DNA from: Aureimonas fodinaquatilis | GTDB taxonomy: Bacteria; Pseudomonadota; Alphaproteobacteria; Rhizobiales; Rhizobiaceae | DNA length: 64,000 nt | Assembly: GCF_008369445.1 (NCBI RefSeq) | Contig: NZ_VTWH01000002.1 | Span: 248,001 to 312,000, forward strand | Direction of reading: 5' to 3' | In this document: positions 46,408-54,926 of the stretch, in pieces | Layout: each line of letters opens with the position of its first letter | Position numbering within the stretch: the first letter of the stretch is position 1 | Notes under the pieces: model-generated | What the model saw: the letters and a program-made list of their open reading frames with translations, nothing else | Databases searched by the model: none | Told to the model about the DNA's origin: nothing | Program-made: the position numbers and the translations under genes

Positions 46408-46448
46408 CAGACCTGTTCCGCGATCCTGTGATCGCATGAACCGGTCTG
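46408..46448 (-). promoter_or_regulatory. Long hairpin between riboswitch and cbtB
   Basis: On the minus strand CAGACC, GTTC and GCGATC pair with GATCGC, GAAC and GGTCTG around a 4-base loop (ACAG). It lies between the aptamer and the cbtB ribosome site. No T run follows, so it is not a standard terminator. It may be part of the expression platform or shield against decay. Confidence 0.5.
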
Positions 46449-46514
46449 ACCCGTTGTTCTGTCGCATTGGCATGCTGTTGGAACGTGGCCGTTTCAACCG
46501 GAAATGCTTCAGAT

Positions 46515-46625
46515 TTACCCAATCACCGGGTCTGGCTCTCGCTTGTCAGGCGATTACAGTGGCGCGACCGCTCCAGAATTGCACTGGCTTCCAGATGCTG
46601 GGTGCATATAGGTATCAATTTGCTG
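46515..46625 (-). promoter_or_regulatory. Cobalamin riboswitch upstream of cbtBA
   Basis: On the minus strand the conserved core is readable in order: GGAAGCCAGTGCAATTCTGG (46592 downwards), then GCGCCACTGT, then the B12-box-like GCGAGAGCCAGACCCGG (about 46542-46526). This fits the aptamer consensus GGAAGCCGGTG...GCCACTG...AGCCAG. Exact ends are estimated. Cobalamin binding would be expected to lower cbtBA expression. Confidence 0.85.
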
Positions 46626-46662
46626 TCTCTACTGTCAATCAACCCGCCGAAAGCAGTTGAAT

Positions 46663-47232
46663 ATGAATAAAAGCACTCGTTTAACTCTGTTCTGCCGTGG
46701 TGCAACTACAGCAAACCGCGAGTTGAGACTGACATCTGAGGGGCCGCTTGAGCCGGAGCAAAGTGAAAAACTTGTTCAATGCCTGCGAGAGATCAGGCAT
46801 GCAGACAAAGTGTTCAGTGCTCCGGAAGCGTCTTGCATTGAAACCGCACATGCGCTCTCCGCACAGCCGGAAATATGCCCGGCCTTTCGCGATGTGGATT
46901 ATGGCAGATGGAAAAGCCTTGCCTTGCATGATCTGATGGAGAGCGAGCCGGACGCTGTTTCAGCGTGGCTTGGTGACCCGGCTGCGGCACCGCATGGCGG
47001 GGAGTCTCTGGTCGATGCTGGCGCCCGAATATCGGATTGGCTGAGCTCTCACATCGACCATGGTGGCCACTGTCTAGTGGTTACGCACCCGACGATCATC
47101 AAGCTGGCAATTCTGGGTGTGCTGTCTGCGCCGCTCGCTTCAACAGACCGTATCGACGTGGATTTTGCATCCGCAACATATCTGAACAGCAATGGTTTGC
47201 GCTGGTCGCTCCGACTGCGCAAACCAGTCTAG
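46663..47232 (+). CDS. Histidine-phosphatase-like protein lacking the catalytic histidine
   Basis: A 189-residue phosphoglycerate-mutase-fold protein, divergent from the cbt operon. The N-terminal motif, normally RHG, reads LFCRGATTAN: Arg12 occupies the phospho-accepting histidine position (codon CGT, one base from CAT). The second histidine (VVTHPTIIK) and the DYGRWKSL segment remain. Such genes occur near cobalamin genes in rhizobia. Without the nucleophile, hydrolysis is unlikely, so it may bind a ligand or be decaying. ATG at 46663; TTG at 46657 is possible. Confidence 0.8.
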   Translation: MNKSTRLTLFCRGATTANRELRLTSEGPLEPEQSEKLVQCLREIRHADKVFSAPEASCIETAHALSAQPEICPAFRDVDYGRWKSLALHDLMESEPDAVSAWLGDPAAAPHGGESLVDAGARISDWLSSHIDHGGHCLVVTHPTIIKLAILGVLSAPLASTDRIDVDFASATYLNSNGLRWSLRLRKPV

Positions 47233-47262
47233 ATTCGTAATTGGCGAGGCTGTTTCACTAAG

Positions 47263-48450
47263 TCAGGCTTTTGCTGGCTTGAGTGCCCATGCTCCGGCAA
47301 GACCGACGAACAAAAGGCCTGCTGCGATGATGAGAAGCGCTGCGCCCAGGCTTGCGACCTGCGCGATGCCGCCAACTGCTGCCGGACCCATGAGTATGCC
47401 CGCATAGCCAATGGTCGTAACAGCAGCGATTGCCAGGCTTGATGGCATGCGTGTTTGCGCACCAGCGGCCGTAAACAGCACCGGAACTATGTTTGATGCG
47501 CCCAGACCAACCATGAAAAAGCTGGCGAAAGCCAGAGACTGGCTGGTGGAGACAACGGCAAGAACGAAACCCACGGCGCTGACAACACCGCCAAAGATCA
47601 GAACATTTGTTGAGCCGAATGTTTTGATGATTTTATCACCAGTCAGGCGGCCAACGGTCATGGCGACAGCGAATGCGGCATATCCAAGCCCGGCAATTGC
47701 CGGTTCGACACCGTGTGAGGTGATCAGGAACAACGCGCTCCAATCCAATACGGCACCTTCACCAAGAAACACGATGAAACAACAAATACCGATGAAAACG
47801 ACGATGCCTTTTGGCACGACGAAAAGCGGTGTGCCTTCTGCTTCGCGGTTGCCATAGGCAAGAAGGCCGCTGCGCGATGCAAACAGAAGCACGACAACTG
47901 CCAGACTGACGGTGAGGGTGGCGTAAAGTGGCGAAAGCCCTGCCTGCATGAGAAGACTGACGCCGCCCGCACCGAGAATGCCGCCGAGGCTGAACAGCCC
48001 ATGAAAGCCCGACATCATGTTTCGACCGCTGTCTTTTTCGACCATGACCGCCTGAATGTTCACAGCGACATCAAGTGTGCCGATCGCCGCGCCAAAGAAT
48101 GCCAGCGACAGAGCCAGAGTCAGAACATCGTTTGAAAGCGCCAGCATTGGCAGAATGGCGGCAACCGCGATGGATGAAACCATGAGGACAGCTTTGCAGC
48201 CATATTTGCTGGCCAGAACGCCAGTCAGCGGCATTGCAACAATCGAGCCAAGCCCAAGGCACAGAAGCACCAGCCCCAGTGAGCCATCACTGATTTCCAC
48301 CCGTGCCTTTGCGAAAGGGACCAAAGGTGCCCAGGCAGCCATGGCAAGACCGGCGGCCAGAAACATCGCGCGCGTTCCCATCTGCTCACGAGTGCCGGAT
48401 CTGTGGTGAATATGCGCATTTCTGGCGCTATCAGAGACGTGAGAATTCAT
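47263..48450 (-). CDS. MFS transporter
   Basis: A 395-residue inner-membrane transporter with about 12 hydrophobic segments. MFS features include the loop GVLASKYGCKAVLM (2-3 loop) and GRLTGDKIIKTFG. Overall shape resembles the fucose-permease-like or YbjJ-type MFS group, often of unknown substrate. It is divergent from a TetR gene with a shared control region, so it is probably an efflux or uptake system repressed by that regulator. Confidence 0.87.
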   Translation of the reverse strand: MNSHVSDSARNAHIHHRSGTREQMGTRAMFLAAGLAMAAWAPLVPFAKARVEISDGSLGLVLLCLGLGSIVAMPLTGVLASKYGCKAVLMVSSIAVAAILPMLALSNDVLTLALSLAFFGAAIGTLDVAVNIQAVMVEKDSGRNMMSGFHGLFSLGGILGAGGVSLLMQAGLSPLYATLTVSLAVVVLLFASRSGLLAYGNREAEGTPLFVVPKGIVVFIGICCFIVFLGEGAVLDWSALFLITSHGVEPAIAGLGYAAFAVAMTVGRLTGDKIIKTFGSTNVLIFGGVVSAVGFVLAVVSTSQSLAFASFFMVGLGASNIVPVLFTAAGAQTRMPSSLAIAAVTTIGYAGILMGPAAVGGIAQVASLGAALLIIAAGLLFVGLAGAWALKPAKA

Positions 48451-48477
48451 CAGGTTCAAATCGGTCCGAATTTATTG

Positions 48478-48491
48478 TGTACGTTCGTACA
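48478..48491. promoter_or_regulatory. Likely TetR operator between divergent MFS and TetR genes
   Basis: TGTACG-TT-CGTACA is an inverted repeat of 6-base arms with a 2-base spacer. It lies between the two divergent genes, where TetR-family repressors bind such palindromes. Confidence 0.6.
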
Positions 48492-48555
48492 TTGAGGCGT
48501 GTATATGCTCCTGAGTATAATTGGTAAAGCCAAATTGCGTAGGGAAGATGTGAGT

Positions 48556-49116
48556 GTGGCAACAGGACCGAAACGGCGTCACGACCCTGAGCGGCGGAAC
48601 CGCATCATTCAGGCAGCGCTGAATGTCGTGGCTGAACATGGTGTCGATGGCACGTCCCATCGCCGCGTGGCTGCGGAAGCCAACGTGCCGCTTGGTTCAA
48701 TGACATATCACTTCAATGGTATGGACGATCTGCTGTTCACTGCGTTTGAGCAATTCACGCAGTCGGTTGCCGCCAGATTTCAGGATCGGCTGAATGCAGC
48801 CCAAACGGTGGAGGAGGCGCGCTCGGCTGTGGTTGATCTGATCTGCGGAGATGTCTGGGTTTCACCGCGCAATATGACGCTGACATTTGAACTCTACGCT
48901 TATGCCAATCGCAAGCCCGCCGTTCGCAGCATCATGTCCAAATGGATGGCTGGAAGCCGCAAGGCTTTGAGCCGCCACTTCGATGCGGCAACATCGCGTG
49001 CGCTTGACATGGCAATCGAGGGCATCACCATTCACAACTCCGTTGAAGTGGACAGCATTTCGCGCGATGAAGTTGCGCGTATCATTGAACGGCTGAGCCG
49101 GGATCAGGCTGGTTGA
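48556..49116 (+). CDS. TetR-family transcriptional regulator
   Basis: A 186-residue repressor-type protein. The N-terminal helix-turn-helix is RIIQAALNVVAEHGVDGTSHRRVAAEANVP in order, then LGSMTYHFNGMDDLL. The rest is the ligand-binding helical domain (FTQSVAARFQDRL). The first 19 residues of the longer frame from 48499 lack family features, and GTG at 48556 has AGGGAAG 8 bases upstream, so it is the chosen start. It probably represses the divergent MFS gene and itself. Confidence 0.85.
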   Translation: MATGPKRRHDPERRNRIIQAALNVVAEHGVDGTSHRRVAAEANVPLGSMTYHFNGMDDLLFTAFEQFTQSVAARFQDRLNAAQTVEEARSAVVDLICGDVWVSPRNMTLTFELYAYANRKPAVRSIMSKWMAGSRKALSRHFDAATSRALDMAIEGITIHNSVEVDSISRDEVARIIERLSRDQAG

Positions 49117-49221
49117 AGCCGGTGAAAATGCTATGAGCGTTGATGAGAATGATGTCGTTAGAAGTCCTGCAGGATCCAGTGCGGGGCAAAAATGTGCATT
49201 GACCAAACTATCGGGTGACAG

Positions 49222-50418
49222 ATGATTGAAGCAATTTCTCAAGCCGAGGTAGAGGGTTTCAGGTCTGCCACGCCCGGAACTGGCAGCCGCATCCATCTCA
49301 ACAATGCTGGTGCAGCGCTGATGACAAGCGGTGTGGTATCAACCGTAGTCGATCATCTTCGCCTGGAAGCCGAGATTGGCGGATATGAAGCCAGAAACCA
49401 GCAGGCTGAGCGCGTTGAAAATGTATATGGCAGCGTATCCCGGCTGTTGAATGCTGACCCTGATGAAATAGCGCTGGCGGAAAATGCCACGGTCGCATGG
49501 CAATGGGCTTTCTACGCACAGACGTTCAAGCCGGGCGACCGTATCCTGACGACGACGGCCGAATATGCCGCCAACTACCTTGCCTATCTTCAGGTCTCAC
49601 GGCGAACCGGTGCCGTTATCAGCGTGGTTCCGGATAATGCCAATGGCGAACTTGATCCCGTCGCCCTTGAGGCAATGATTGATGAACGGGTGCGTTTGAT
49701 CAGCATAACCTGGGTGCCGACGAATGGCGGGCTGGTTAACCCGGCGGCGGCCGTTGGCAAAATCGCAAAGGCGCATAAAATTCCATATCTGCTGGATGCA
49801 TGCCAGGCTGTCGGGCAAATTCCGGTGGATGTTGCCGAGCTTGGTTGCGACATGCTCACCGCCACCGGACGGAAGTTTTTACGCGGCCCGCGCGGAACCG
49901 GTTTCCTGTATATATCCCGCAACCTGATGCAGCAGACTGAGCCGGCGATGATCGACATGTATGGCGCCAGATGGGCGGGCGGAGATCGCTATGAATTGCG
50001 CCCGGATGCCAGGCGTTTTGAAACATGGGAAGCAAACTATGCTGCCCGGCTGGGGCTTGGTGTGGCGGTTGAGCAAGCGATTGCCATAGGCCTCCCGCGC
50101 ATTGAGCAGCGTGTCAAACATCTGGCGGCATTGTTGCGCGCCAAGCTGATCGAGGTGCCCCGAGTGACGGTCCATGATATGGGCAAAGACCCGGCTGCAA
50201 TTGTCACGTTCACGCTTGATGGCCTGCCAGCCACTGACGTTGCAGCCAGATTGCTCGACAATCGCGTTAATGTATCGGTTTCTTCGCCGACCAGCACGCC
50301 GGTTGACAGCACAAAGCGGCATCTTCCAGATCTCGTTCGTGCTTCGCCGCACTACTACAACACTGAAGATGAAATCGAGGCGATGATCGATATTGTGCGC
50401 TCGATTCCCGCAGGATAG
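49222..50418 (+). CDS. Class V PLP-dependent aminotransferase / desulfurase-fold enzyme
   Basis: A 398-residue fold-type I PLP enzyme of the cysteine-desulfurase-like class. The cofactor aspartate is Asp192 (LLDACQAVGQ), and the Schiff-base lysine is Lys218 in TATGRKFLRGPRG. Other features are HLNNAGAAL at the start and STTT-type pattern ILTTTAEYAANY. It could be an aminotransferase, epimerase or C-S lyase; no desulfurase cysteine loop is evident. It lies upstream of the ABC operon on the same strand but 220 bases away, so separate transcription is likely. Confidence 0.85.
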   Translation: MIEAISQAEVEGFRSATPGTGSRIHLNNAGAALMTSGVVSTVVDHLRLEAEIGGYEARNQQAERVENVYGSVSRLLNADPDEIALAENATVAWQWAFYAQTFKPGDRILTTTAEYAANYLAYLQVSRRTGAVISVVPDNANGELDPVALEAMIDERVRLISITWVPTNGGLVNPAAAVGKIAKAHKIPYLLDACQAVGQIPVDVAELGCDMLTATGRKFLRGPRGTGFLYISRNLMQQTEPAMIDMYGARWAGGDRYELRPDARRFETWEANYAARLGLGVAVEQAIAIGLPRIEQRVKHLAALLRAKLIEVPRVTVHDMGKDPAAIVTFTLDGLPATDVAARLLDNRVNVSVSSPTSTPVDSTKRHLPDLVRASPHYYNTEDEIEAMIDIVRSIPAG

Positions 50419-50642
50419 GCCGAGCCTCAATTCCGGATTCTGCCATCTTGCCGTGTGGCGATGACGATTTTACCCATTCCGTGCGCCATCCCCAATGACA
50501 TTCTAGAGAAGCGCTGACTCGAAAACAAACGTTCTAACAATCATCGAAAAAACGACGATCCATCACTCTACTGTCTCTATAGACATAGTGCATATTTGCT
50601 CAGCGAATTTAGCGGCAATGGCGAGTGGTTACGGGATTTTCG

Positions 50643-51476
50643 ATGGCAGTAGTGAGCGAACGGCAGCCACAGGCGACAGGTTGGGGGAACAGGTTTTCGC
50701 TCGCCGCTGCTAGGCCCACTTTAAAGGGGCTTTCCCTGATCATGGCGATCCTTGTGCTGTGGCAGGTTGCATCTTCGCTTGGCTGGCTGTCGCGAGTGCT
50801 TCTTCCAGCACCGCTTTATGTGGCCGAAACGATTGCCTACCTGATCCAGTCCGGTGAGCTTTTCGGCCATGTCAGCGCAAGCGCGCTGCGGGTCGTTCAA
50901 GGCTACGCCATAGCGGCTGTTCTTGCGCTGGCGCTGGGAATAGCGATGGGTCTCTTCCGCACACTCACAAGCCTGATTGATCTTCTGATCCAGATACTGA
51001 AACCCGTGCCGCCCATCGCCTGGATACCACTGGCAATTCTGTGGTTTGGCATCGGCGAAGAGTCGAAGATTTTCATCATCTTCCTTGGCGCATTTTTTCC
51101 GATCCTCGTCAGCACGGTCGATGCTATCCGGCAGACCGACCGTCGTTATGTAGAGCTTGCGAAAGCGCTGCAGCTTCCCCGCAGACTTTTCATTTTACGG
51201 ATCATGCTTCCTGGAGCGCTTCCGCAGATCATGAGCGGCCTGCGCCTCGGGCTTGCGCTCGCATGGATGTGCGTTGTGGCGGCGGAACTTATCGCGGCCT
51301 CGCAGGGCATCGGATTCTTAATCATGGATGGTCGTGCAGTGTCGCAAGCCGACCTTGTGCTGGCTGGAATGCTGACCCTCGGCATCCTCGGCAAATTGAC
51401 AGATGATGCGTTGAGGATAGTTGAGCGACGGTTCACCCGGTGGCGGCCAGACTTCAAAGGATTGGGTGTCCAATGA
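50643..51476 (+). CDS. ABC importer permease, SsuC/TauC type
   Basis: A 277-residue inner-membrane protein with six hydrophobic segments. The EAA-type motif is ELAKALQLPRRLFILRIMLPGALPQIMSGLRLGLALAW, coupling to the ATPase. It resembles permeases for nitrate, sulfonate, taurine or related nitrogen and sulfur compounds. ATG at 50643 has GGGA 7 bases upstream. The inverted repeat TGTCT-4-AGACA at 50572-50585 upstream may be an operator. First gene of the operon; the stop overlaps the ATPase start. Confidence 0.92.
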   Translation: MAVVSERQPQATGWGNRFSLAAARPTLKGLSLIMAILVLWQVASSLGWLSRVLLPAPLYVAETIAYLIQSGELFGHVSASALRVVQGYAIAAVLALALGIAMGLFRTLTSLIDLLIQILKPVPPIAWIPLAILWFGIGEESKIFIIFLGAFFPILVSTVDAIRQTDRRYVELAKALQLPRRLFILRIMLPGALPQIMSGLRLGLALAWMCVVAAELIAASQGIGFLIMDGRAVSQADLVLAGMLTLGILGKLTDDALRIVERRFTRWRPDFKGLGVQ

Positions 51477-52288
51477 CGGTTTTGCTCGCCAGGCGTGCGG
51501 TGGCCAGTGCCGATCAAAATTCAGACGTCAGACAGGCCGTCACGGTTCGAAACGTCTCAAAGTTCTTCAAAAGCCCTCAGGGCAGCATCGTCCACGCCCT
51601 CGACAATATCACCCTGGATTTTCCTGCCGGCAGTGTGACAGCTATCGTTGGTGCCAGCGGCTGCGGAAAAAGCACGCTTCTGCGCATTATCGCCGGTCTG
51701 GAAACTGAACATACAGGCACTGCCAGCCTCGACGGCGCCGAGATCACCGGTCCCGGGCTCGATCGCGGAATTGTCTTTCAGGACCATCGCCTGCTGCCGT
51801 GGATGACTGTCGAGGACAATGTTGCTCTGGCACTCCACAACCTTGGGGCCAGAGAGCGCAACCGTGTTGTTGAGGAAAAGCTGTCTCTGGTGGGTTTGAG
51901 CGGCTTCAAAAAATCTTACCCATCGCAGCTTTCCGGCGGAATGGCGCAGCGAGTGGCAATAGCCAGAGCATTGGCACAGAAGCCAAAGCTTCTGCTGCTT
52001 GATGAGCCATTTGGCGCGCTGGACGCAATCACCCGTCTGGAAATGCAGGACGAGTTGCTCGCGGTCCAGAAACACGAAGGGGTGACAACCATACTCGTTA
52101 CCCACGACATCGAGGAAGCACTCTATCTGGGAGATCGCATTGCCGTGCTCTCCAGTCGTCCGGGTCGGCTCAAGGCCCTGATAGACGTCAACCTGTCTCG
52201 ACCGCGAAGCCGGGGGAATGCGGATTTCGCGGAAATGCGGCTGTCACTTTACGAGCAGTTTTTCCGCCACGGCAAAGACGGTCATTGA
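51473..52288 (+). CDS. ABC importer ATPase, SsuB/TauB type
   Basis: A 271-residue ATP-binding subunit. Walker A is VGASGCGKSTLLRI, the signature is YPSQLSGGMAQRVAI, and Walker B LLLLDEPFGALD. The H-loop histidine is in ILVTHDIEEAL. ATG at 51473 overlaps the permease stop by four bases (ATGA). It energises uptake of the ligand caught by the next gene product. Confidence 0.94.
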   Translation: MTVLLARRAVASADQNSDVRQAVTVRNVSKFFKSPQGSIVHALDNITLDFPAGSVTAIVGASGCGKSTLLRIIAGLETEHTGTASLDGAEITGPGLDRGIVFQDHRLLPWMTVEDNVALALHNLGARERNRVVEEKLSLVGLSGFKKSYPSQLSGGMAQRVAIARALAQKPKLLLLDEPFGALDAITRLEMQDELLAVQKHEGVTTILVTHDIEEALYLGDRIAVLSSRPGRLKALIDVNLSRPRSRGNADFAEMRLSLYEQFFRHGKDGH

Positions 52289-52319
52289 ACTTTTCTCACC
52301 TTACTCAGGAAAATCCGAC

Positions 52320-53279
52320 ATGAAGACCTTGAAGACACTTGCCCTTGTGACAGGGCTGCTGACCACAATTGCCCAGCCCGCTGCGGCCGCTGATGTCCTG
52401 CGCATTGGCTACATGGCCTTCGTGCCGTATTCCGCCATTCTTCTGGCACGGGAAAACGGATGGGTGGAAGAGGAGCTGGCAAAGAGCGGGCGTGAAGATG
52501 TGAAGGTGGAGTGGGCCCAGTTTGCAGGCGGGCCGCCGGTCAACGAGGCCTTTGCTTCCGGCGCTATTGACGTGGCTGCATTGGGTGACTCGCCAGCAAT
52601 TGCCGGCCATGCGGCAGGCATCGATACGCGGCTGGTGGGGCTGGCCTACAAGGGTGGCGCGGCTCAAGCGCTGCTCGTGAAAAGCGACTCCGAATACCAG
52701 ACTGTATCAGAGCTTGCCGGTAAAAACGTGGCGACGCTTCGAGGCGGCAACGTGCATGAACTTCTGGTGCTTGTTCTGAATGAGGCCGGACTTGAAATAT
52801 CGGACGTCGAGTTTGTCAACCTTGGCCTGCAGGACATGGAGACGTCACTGCTTCGCGGCGATATTCAGGCCGCGCTTGTGTGGGACCCGGTTTTCACCAG
52901 GCTTGAAACGGAAGGCAAGGCACGTGTTTTGCGGGACGGTGCCGGCCTCAAAAACAATTTGAACCCGGTTGTGGCCTCGGCTGACCTTATCGAAACCGAT
53001 CCAGACCTTGTGAAGGCCTATCTGAACGCTCTCAATCGCGGCGCGGATTTCATCAGAGAAAATCCTGAAGAAGCTGCCAATACGCTGTCGCCGATTTTCG
53101 CACTGACACCCGACCAGTTGCTGGTTGCGTTCGAACGATCGGAGTTTTCCCCGCAGGTGACAGACGAGGTTGAGGCCGAAATCACCCGGTCAATTGCTTT
53201 CATGCTCGAAAACCGCCTCATCCGGCAAAGCTTCGAGGTCAACGACTTTGTTGATGTGTCTCTCTCGGAAAGCCAATGA
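52320..53279 (+). CDS. ABC importer substrate-binding protein (SsuA/NMT1-like)
   Basis: A 319-residue periplasmic binding protein. The signal peptide is MKTLKTLALVTGLLTTIAQP with an AxA-like end (AAAA-D). The NMT1/THI5-SsuA type core shows in LRIGYMAFVPYSAILLARENGWVEEEL, FAGGPPVNEAFASGAIDVAALGDSPAI, and the LGLQDMETSLLRGDIQAALVWDP ligand region. Ligands of this family include sulfonates, nitrate and pyrimidines; the one here is unknown. The stop overlaps the SDR start by four bases. Confidence 0.9.
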   Translation: MKTLKTLALVTGLLTTIAQPAAAADVLRIGYMAFVPYSAILLARENGWVEEELAKSGREDVKVEWAQFAGGPPVNEAFASGAIDVAALGDSPAIAGHAAGIDTRLVGLAYKGGAAQALLVKSDSEYQTVSELAGKNVATLRGGNVHELLVLVLNEAGLEISDVEFVNLGLQDMETSLLRGDIQAALVWDPVFTRLETEGKARVLRDGAGLKNNLNPVVASADLIETDPDLVKAYLNALNRGADFIRENPEEAANTLSPIFALTPDQLLVAFERSEFSPQVTDEVEAEITRSIAFMLENRLIRQSFEVNDFVDVSLSESQ

Positions 53280-54043
53280 GTTTGTCGCAGACTTTCGGCC
53301 TTTCAGGAAGGAACGCCGTTGTGACGGGAGGAGCCCGCGGTTTGGGCTCTTCCATCGCAAAGGCGCTGTTTGAAGCGGGCGCGCGTGTCGCGATTATCGA
53401 CAAGGCAACGCCGTCAGAGAGCTTGCTCGAACAGCTATCTTCCGGTGACGGCAAGCCGCTGTTTGTAAGCGCCGATCTGGCAGAACGGGCATCCGTTGAA
53501 GCCGCCGGTGAAACCATACTGGAATCGTTTGCCGGTGAGGTGGACATTCTGGTCAACAATGCAGGCATTCAGCACCGGGCAGGCGCACTCGACCAGAGCT
53601 TTGAGCAGTGGCAGGAGGTGATCTCCGTTAATCTGACAGCCGCGTTCTTGTTGAGCCAGCGTTTTGGCAAGGGGATGGCTGCGCGCGGGCGCGGCAAGAT
53701 CATCAATCTTGCCTCGATACGAAGCACCGTAGGGTCGCATGGGGCAATTGCCTATGGCACCAGCAAAGGCGGACTCGCCCAGCTGACACGATCGCTTTCG
53801 AACGACCTTGCCCCGCATGGCGTGCAGGTCAATGCAATTGCTCCGGGCTTCATGCGAACCGACATGACCTCGTCGCTTCAGGCCGATCAGGTGCAGGCGG
53901 CCGAAGCACTCTTGCGCATTCCGTCCGGGCGTTGGGGCGAGCCTGACGATCTGGCCGGTCTTGCCGTGTTTCTCGCTTCGGGCGCTTCCGACTATGTAAC
54001 CGGCGCCATCATTCCATGTGACGGCGGCTTTCTTGCTGCCTGA
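53276..54043 (+). CDS. Short-chain dehydrogenase/reductase
   Basis: A 255-residue classical SDR. The NAD(P) motif is VTGGARGLGSSIAKAL, NNAG is present, and the active-site Ser (LASIRSTVGS) and YGTSK are intact. The C-terminal YVTGAIIPCDGG is typical. It resembles gluconate-5-dehydrogenase-like enzymes. It starts inside the ABC binding-protein stop (ATGA) and probably oxidises or reduces the imported compound. Confidence 0.92.
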   Translation: MSLSQTFGLSGRNAVVTGGARGLGSSIAKALFEAGARVAIIDKATPSESLLEQLSSGDGKPLFVSADLAERASVEAAGETILESFAGEVDILVNNAGIQHRAGALDQSFEQWQEVISVNLTAAFLLSQRFGKGMAARGRGKIINLASIRSTVGSHGAIAYGTSKGGLAQLTRSLSNDLAPHGVQVNAIAPGFMRTDMTSSLQADQVQAAEALLRIPSGRWGEPDDLAGLAVFLASGASDYVTGAIIPCDGGFLAA

Positions 54044-54079
54044 CCCAACAGAGCCAAATCAATTCAGGAGACTCTAGCG

Positions 54080-54922
54080 ATGCAGATCGTCGACGCGCGC
54101 GTCCGCCCACCCATTTCGATGTTCACTGACAGCAAGCTGTACGAAAAGGATTTTTTGCACGGCTTTCGCAAGCAGGCCGGTTACGGGCATGTTCCACACC
54201 CTGACAGTTCCAGCATCGACATTGTGCTTGATGAGATGCGCAGCAATGGCGTGATCCACGGCGTTGTGCCTGGTCGGGCAATCAATCCGACATTTGGCGG
54301 TGGCGACCAGAACTCCCTGAAAGACCTGATCGCTGGCAGTGATGGCTATCTCACCGGGCTGGTTGCGGCAGACGCGGCAAGTATCAGTGACGTCGGAGCC
54401 TTCATCGACGGCGTTCTCAAGGATGGCTTCAAGGGGATTACGGTCGAAAGCGCTCTGGCCGCCGGGCATCATCCCGTTGATCATCAGTCTAACTTCCCGA
54501 TCTACGAGGCTGCCCAGTCAGCAGGACTGGTCACATATATCATGGGCGGTGGAAGCGCTGGACCTGACATTGGATACAGCGATCCGGTGTTCATTGATCG
54601 TGTCGCGGAGAACTTTCCGGATTTGAAGATTGTGGCTGTCCATGGCGGCTATCCGCATGTTCAGGAAATATGCGGTGTTGTTTTCAGGCGCGCCAATGTG
54701 TGGGTGCTGCCTGACCTTTACTTCCCAGGCCTGCCGGGCGAGGCGGATTATCTGGCTCTTGCCAGAACATTCGGGCAGGAGCGGGTGATTTTCGGAACCG
54801 CATATCCTGTGTCACCGCATGGTGAGCATATCAAACGATATCTGGACCTGCCGATCACAGACGCGCTGAAAGAACGGATTCTCGCCCGCAATACAATCGA
54901 ACTCTTCGGACTTGACCTCTAG
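54080..54922 (+). CDS. Amidohydrolase-2-like protein without the metal-binding HxH motif
   Basis: A 280-residue TIM-barrel protein of the amidohydrolase-2/TIM-barrel hydrolase type. The usual N-terminal HxH is replaced by DARVRPP (Arg7 and Arg9), and the late Asp of FGSDYP is absent (FGTAYP, residues 238-243). His188 (AVHGGYPHV) is kept. Related uncharacterised proteins with DxRVRPP starts are known. It may use another mechanism, for example lactonase-like or decarboxylase-like chemistry. CAGGAGACTC precedes ATG at 54080. The next gene starts five bases after its stop. Confidence 0.82.
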   Translation: MQIVDARVRPPISMFTDSKLYEKDFLHGFRKQAGYGHVPHPDSSSIDIVLDEMRSNGVIHGVVPGRAINPTFGGGDQNSLKDLIAGSDGYLTGLVAADAASISDVGAFIDGVLKDGFKGITVESALAAGHHPVDHQSNFPIYEAAQSAGLVTYIMGGGSAGPDIGYSDPVFIDRVAENFPDLKIVAVHGGYPHVQEICGVVFRRANVWVLPDLYFPGLPGEADYLALARTFGQERVIFGTAYPVSPHGEHIKRYLDLPITDALKERILARNTIELFGLDL

Positions 54923-54926
54923 TTCG

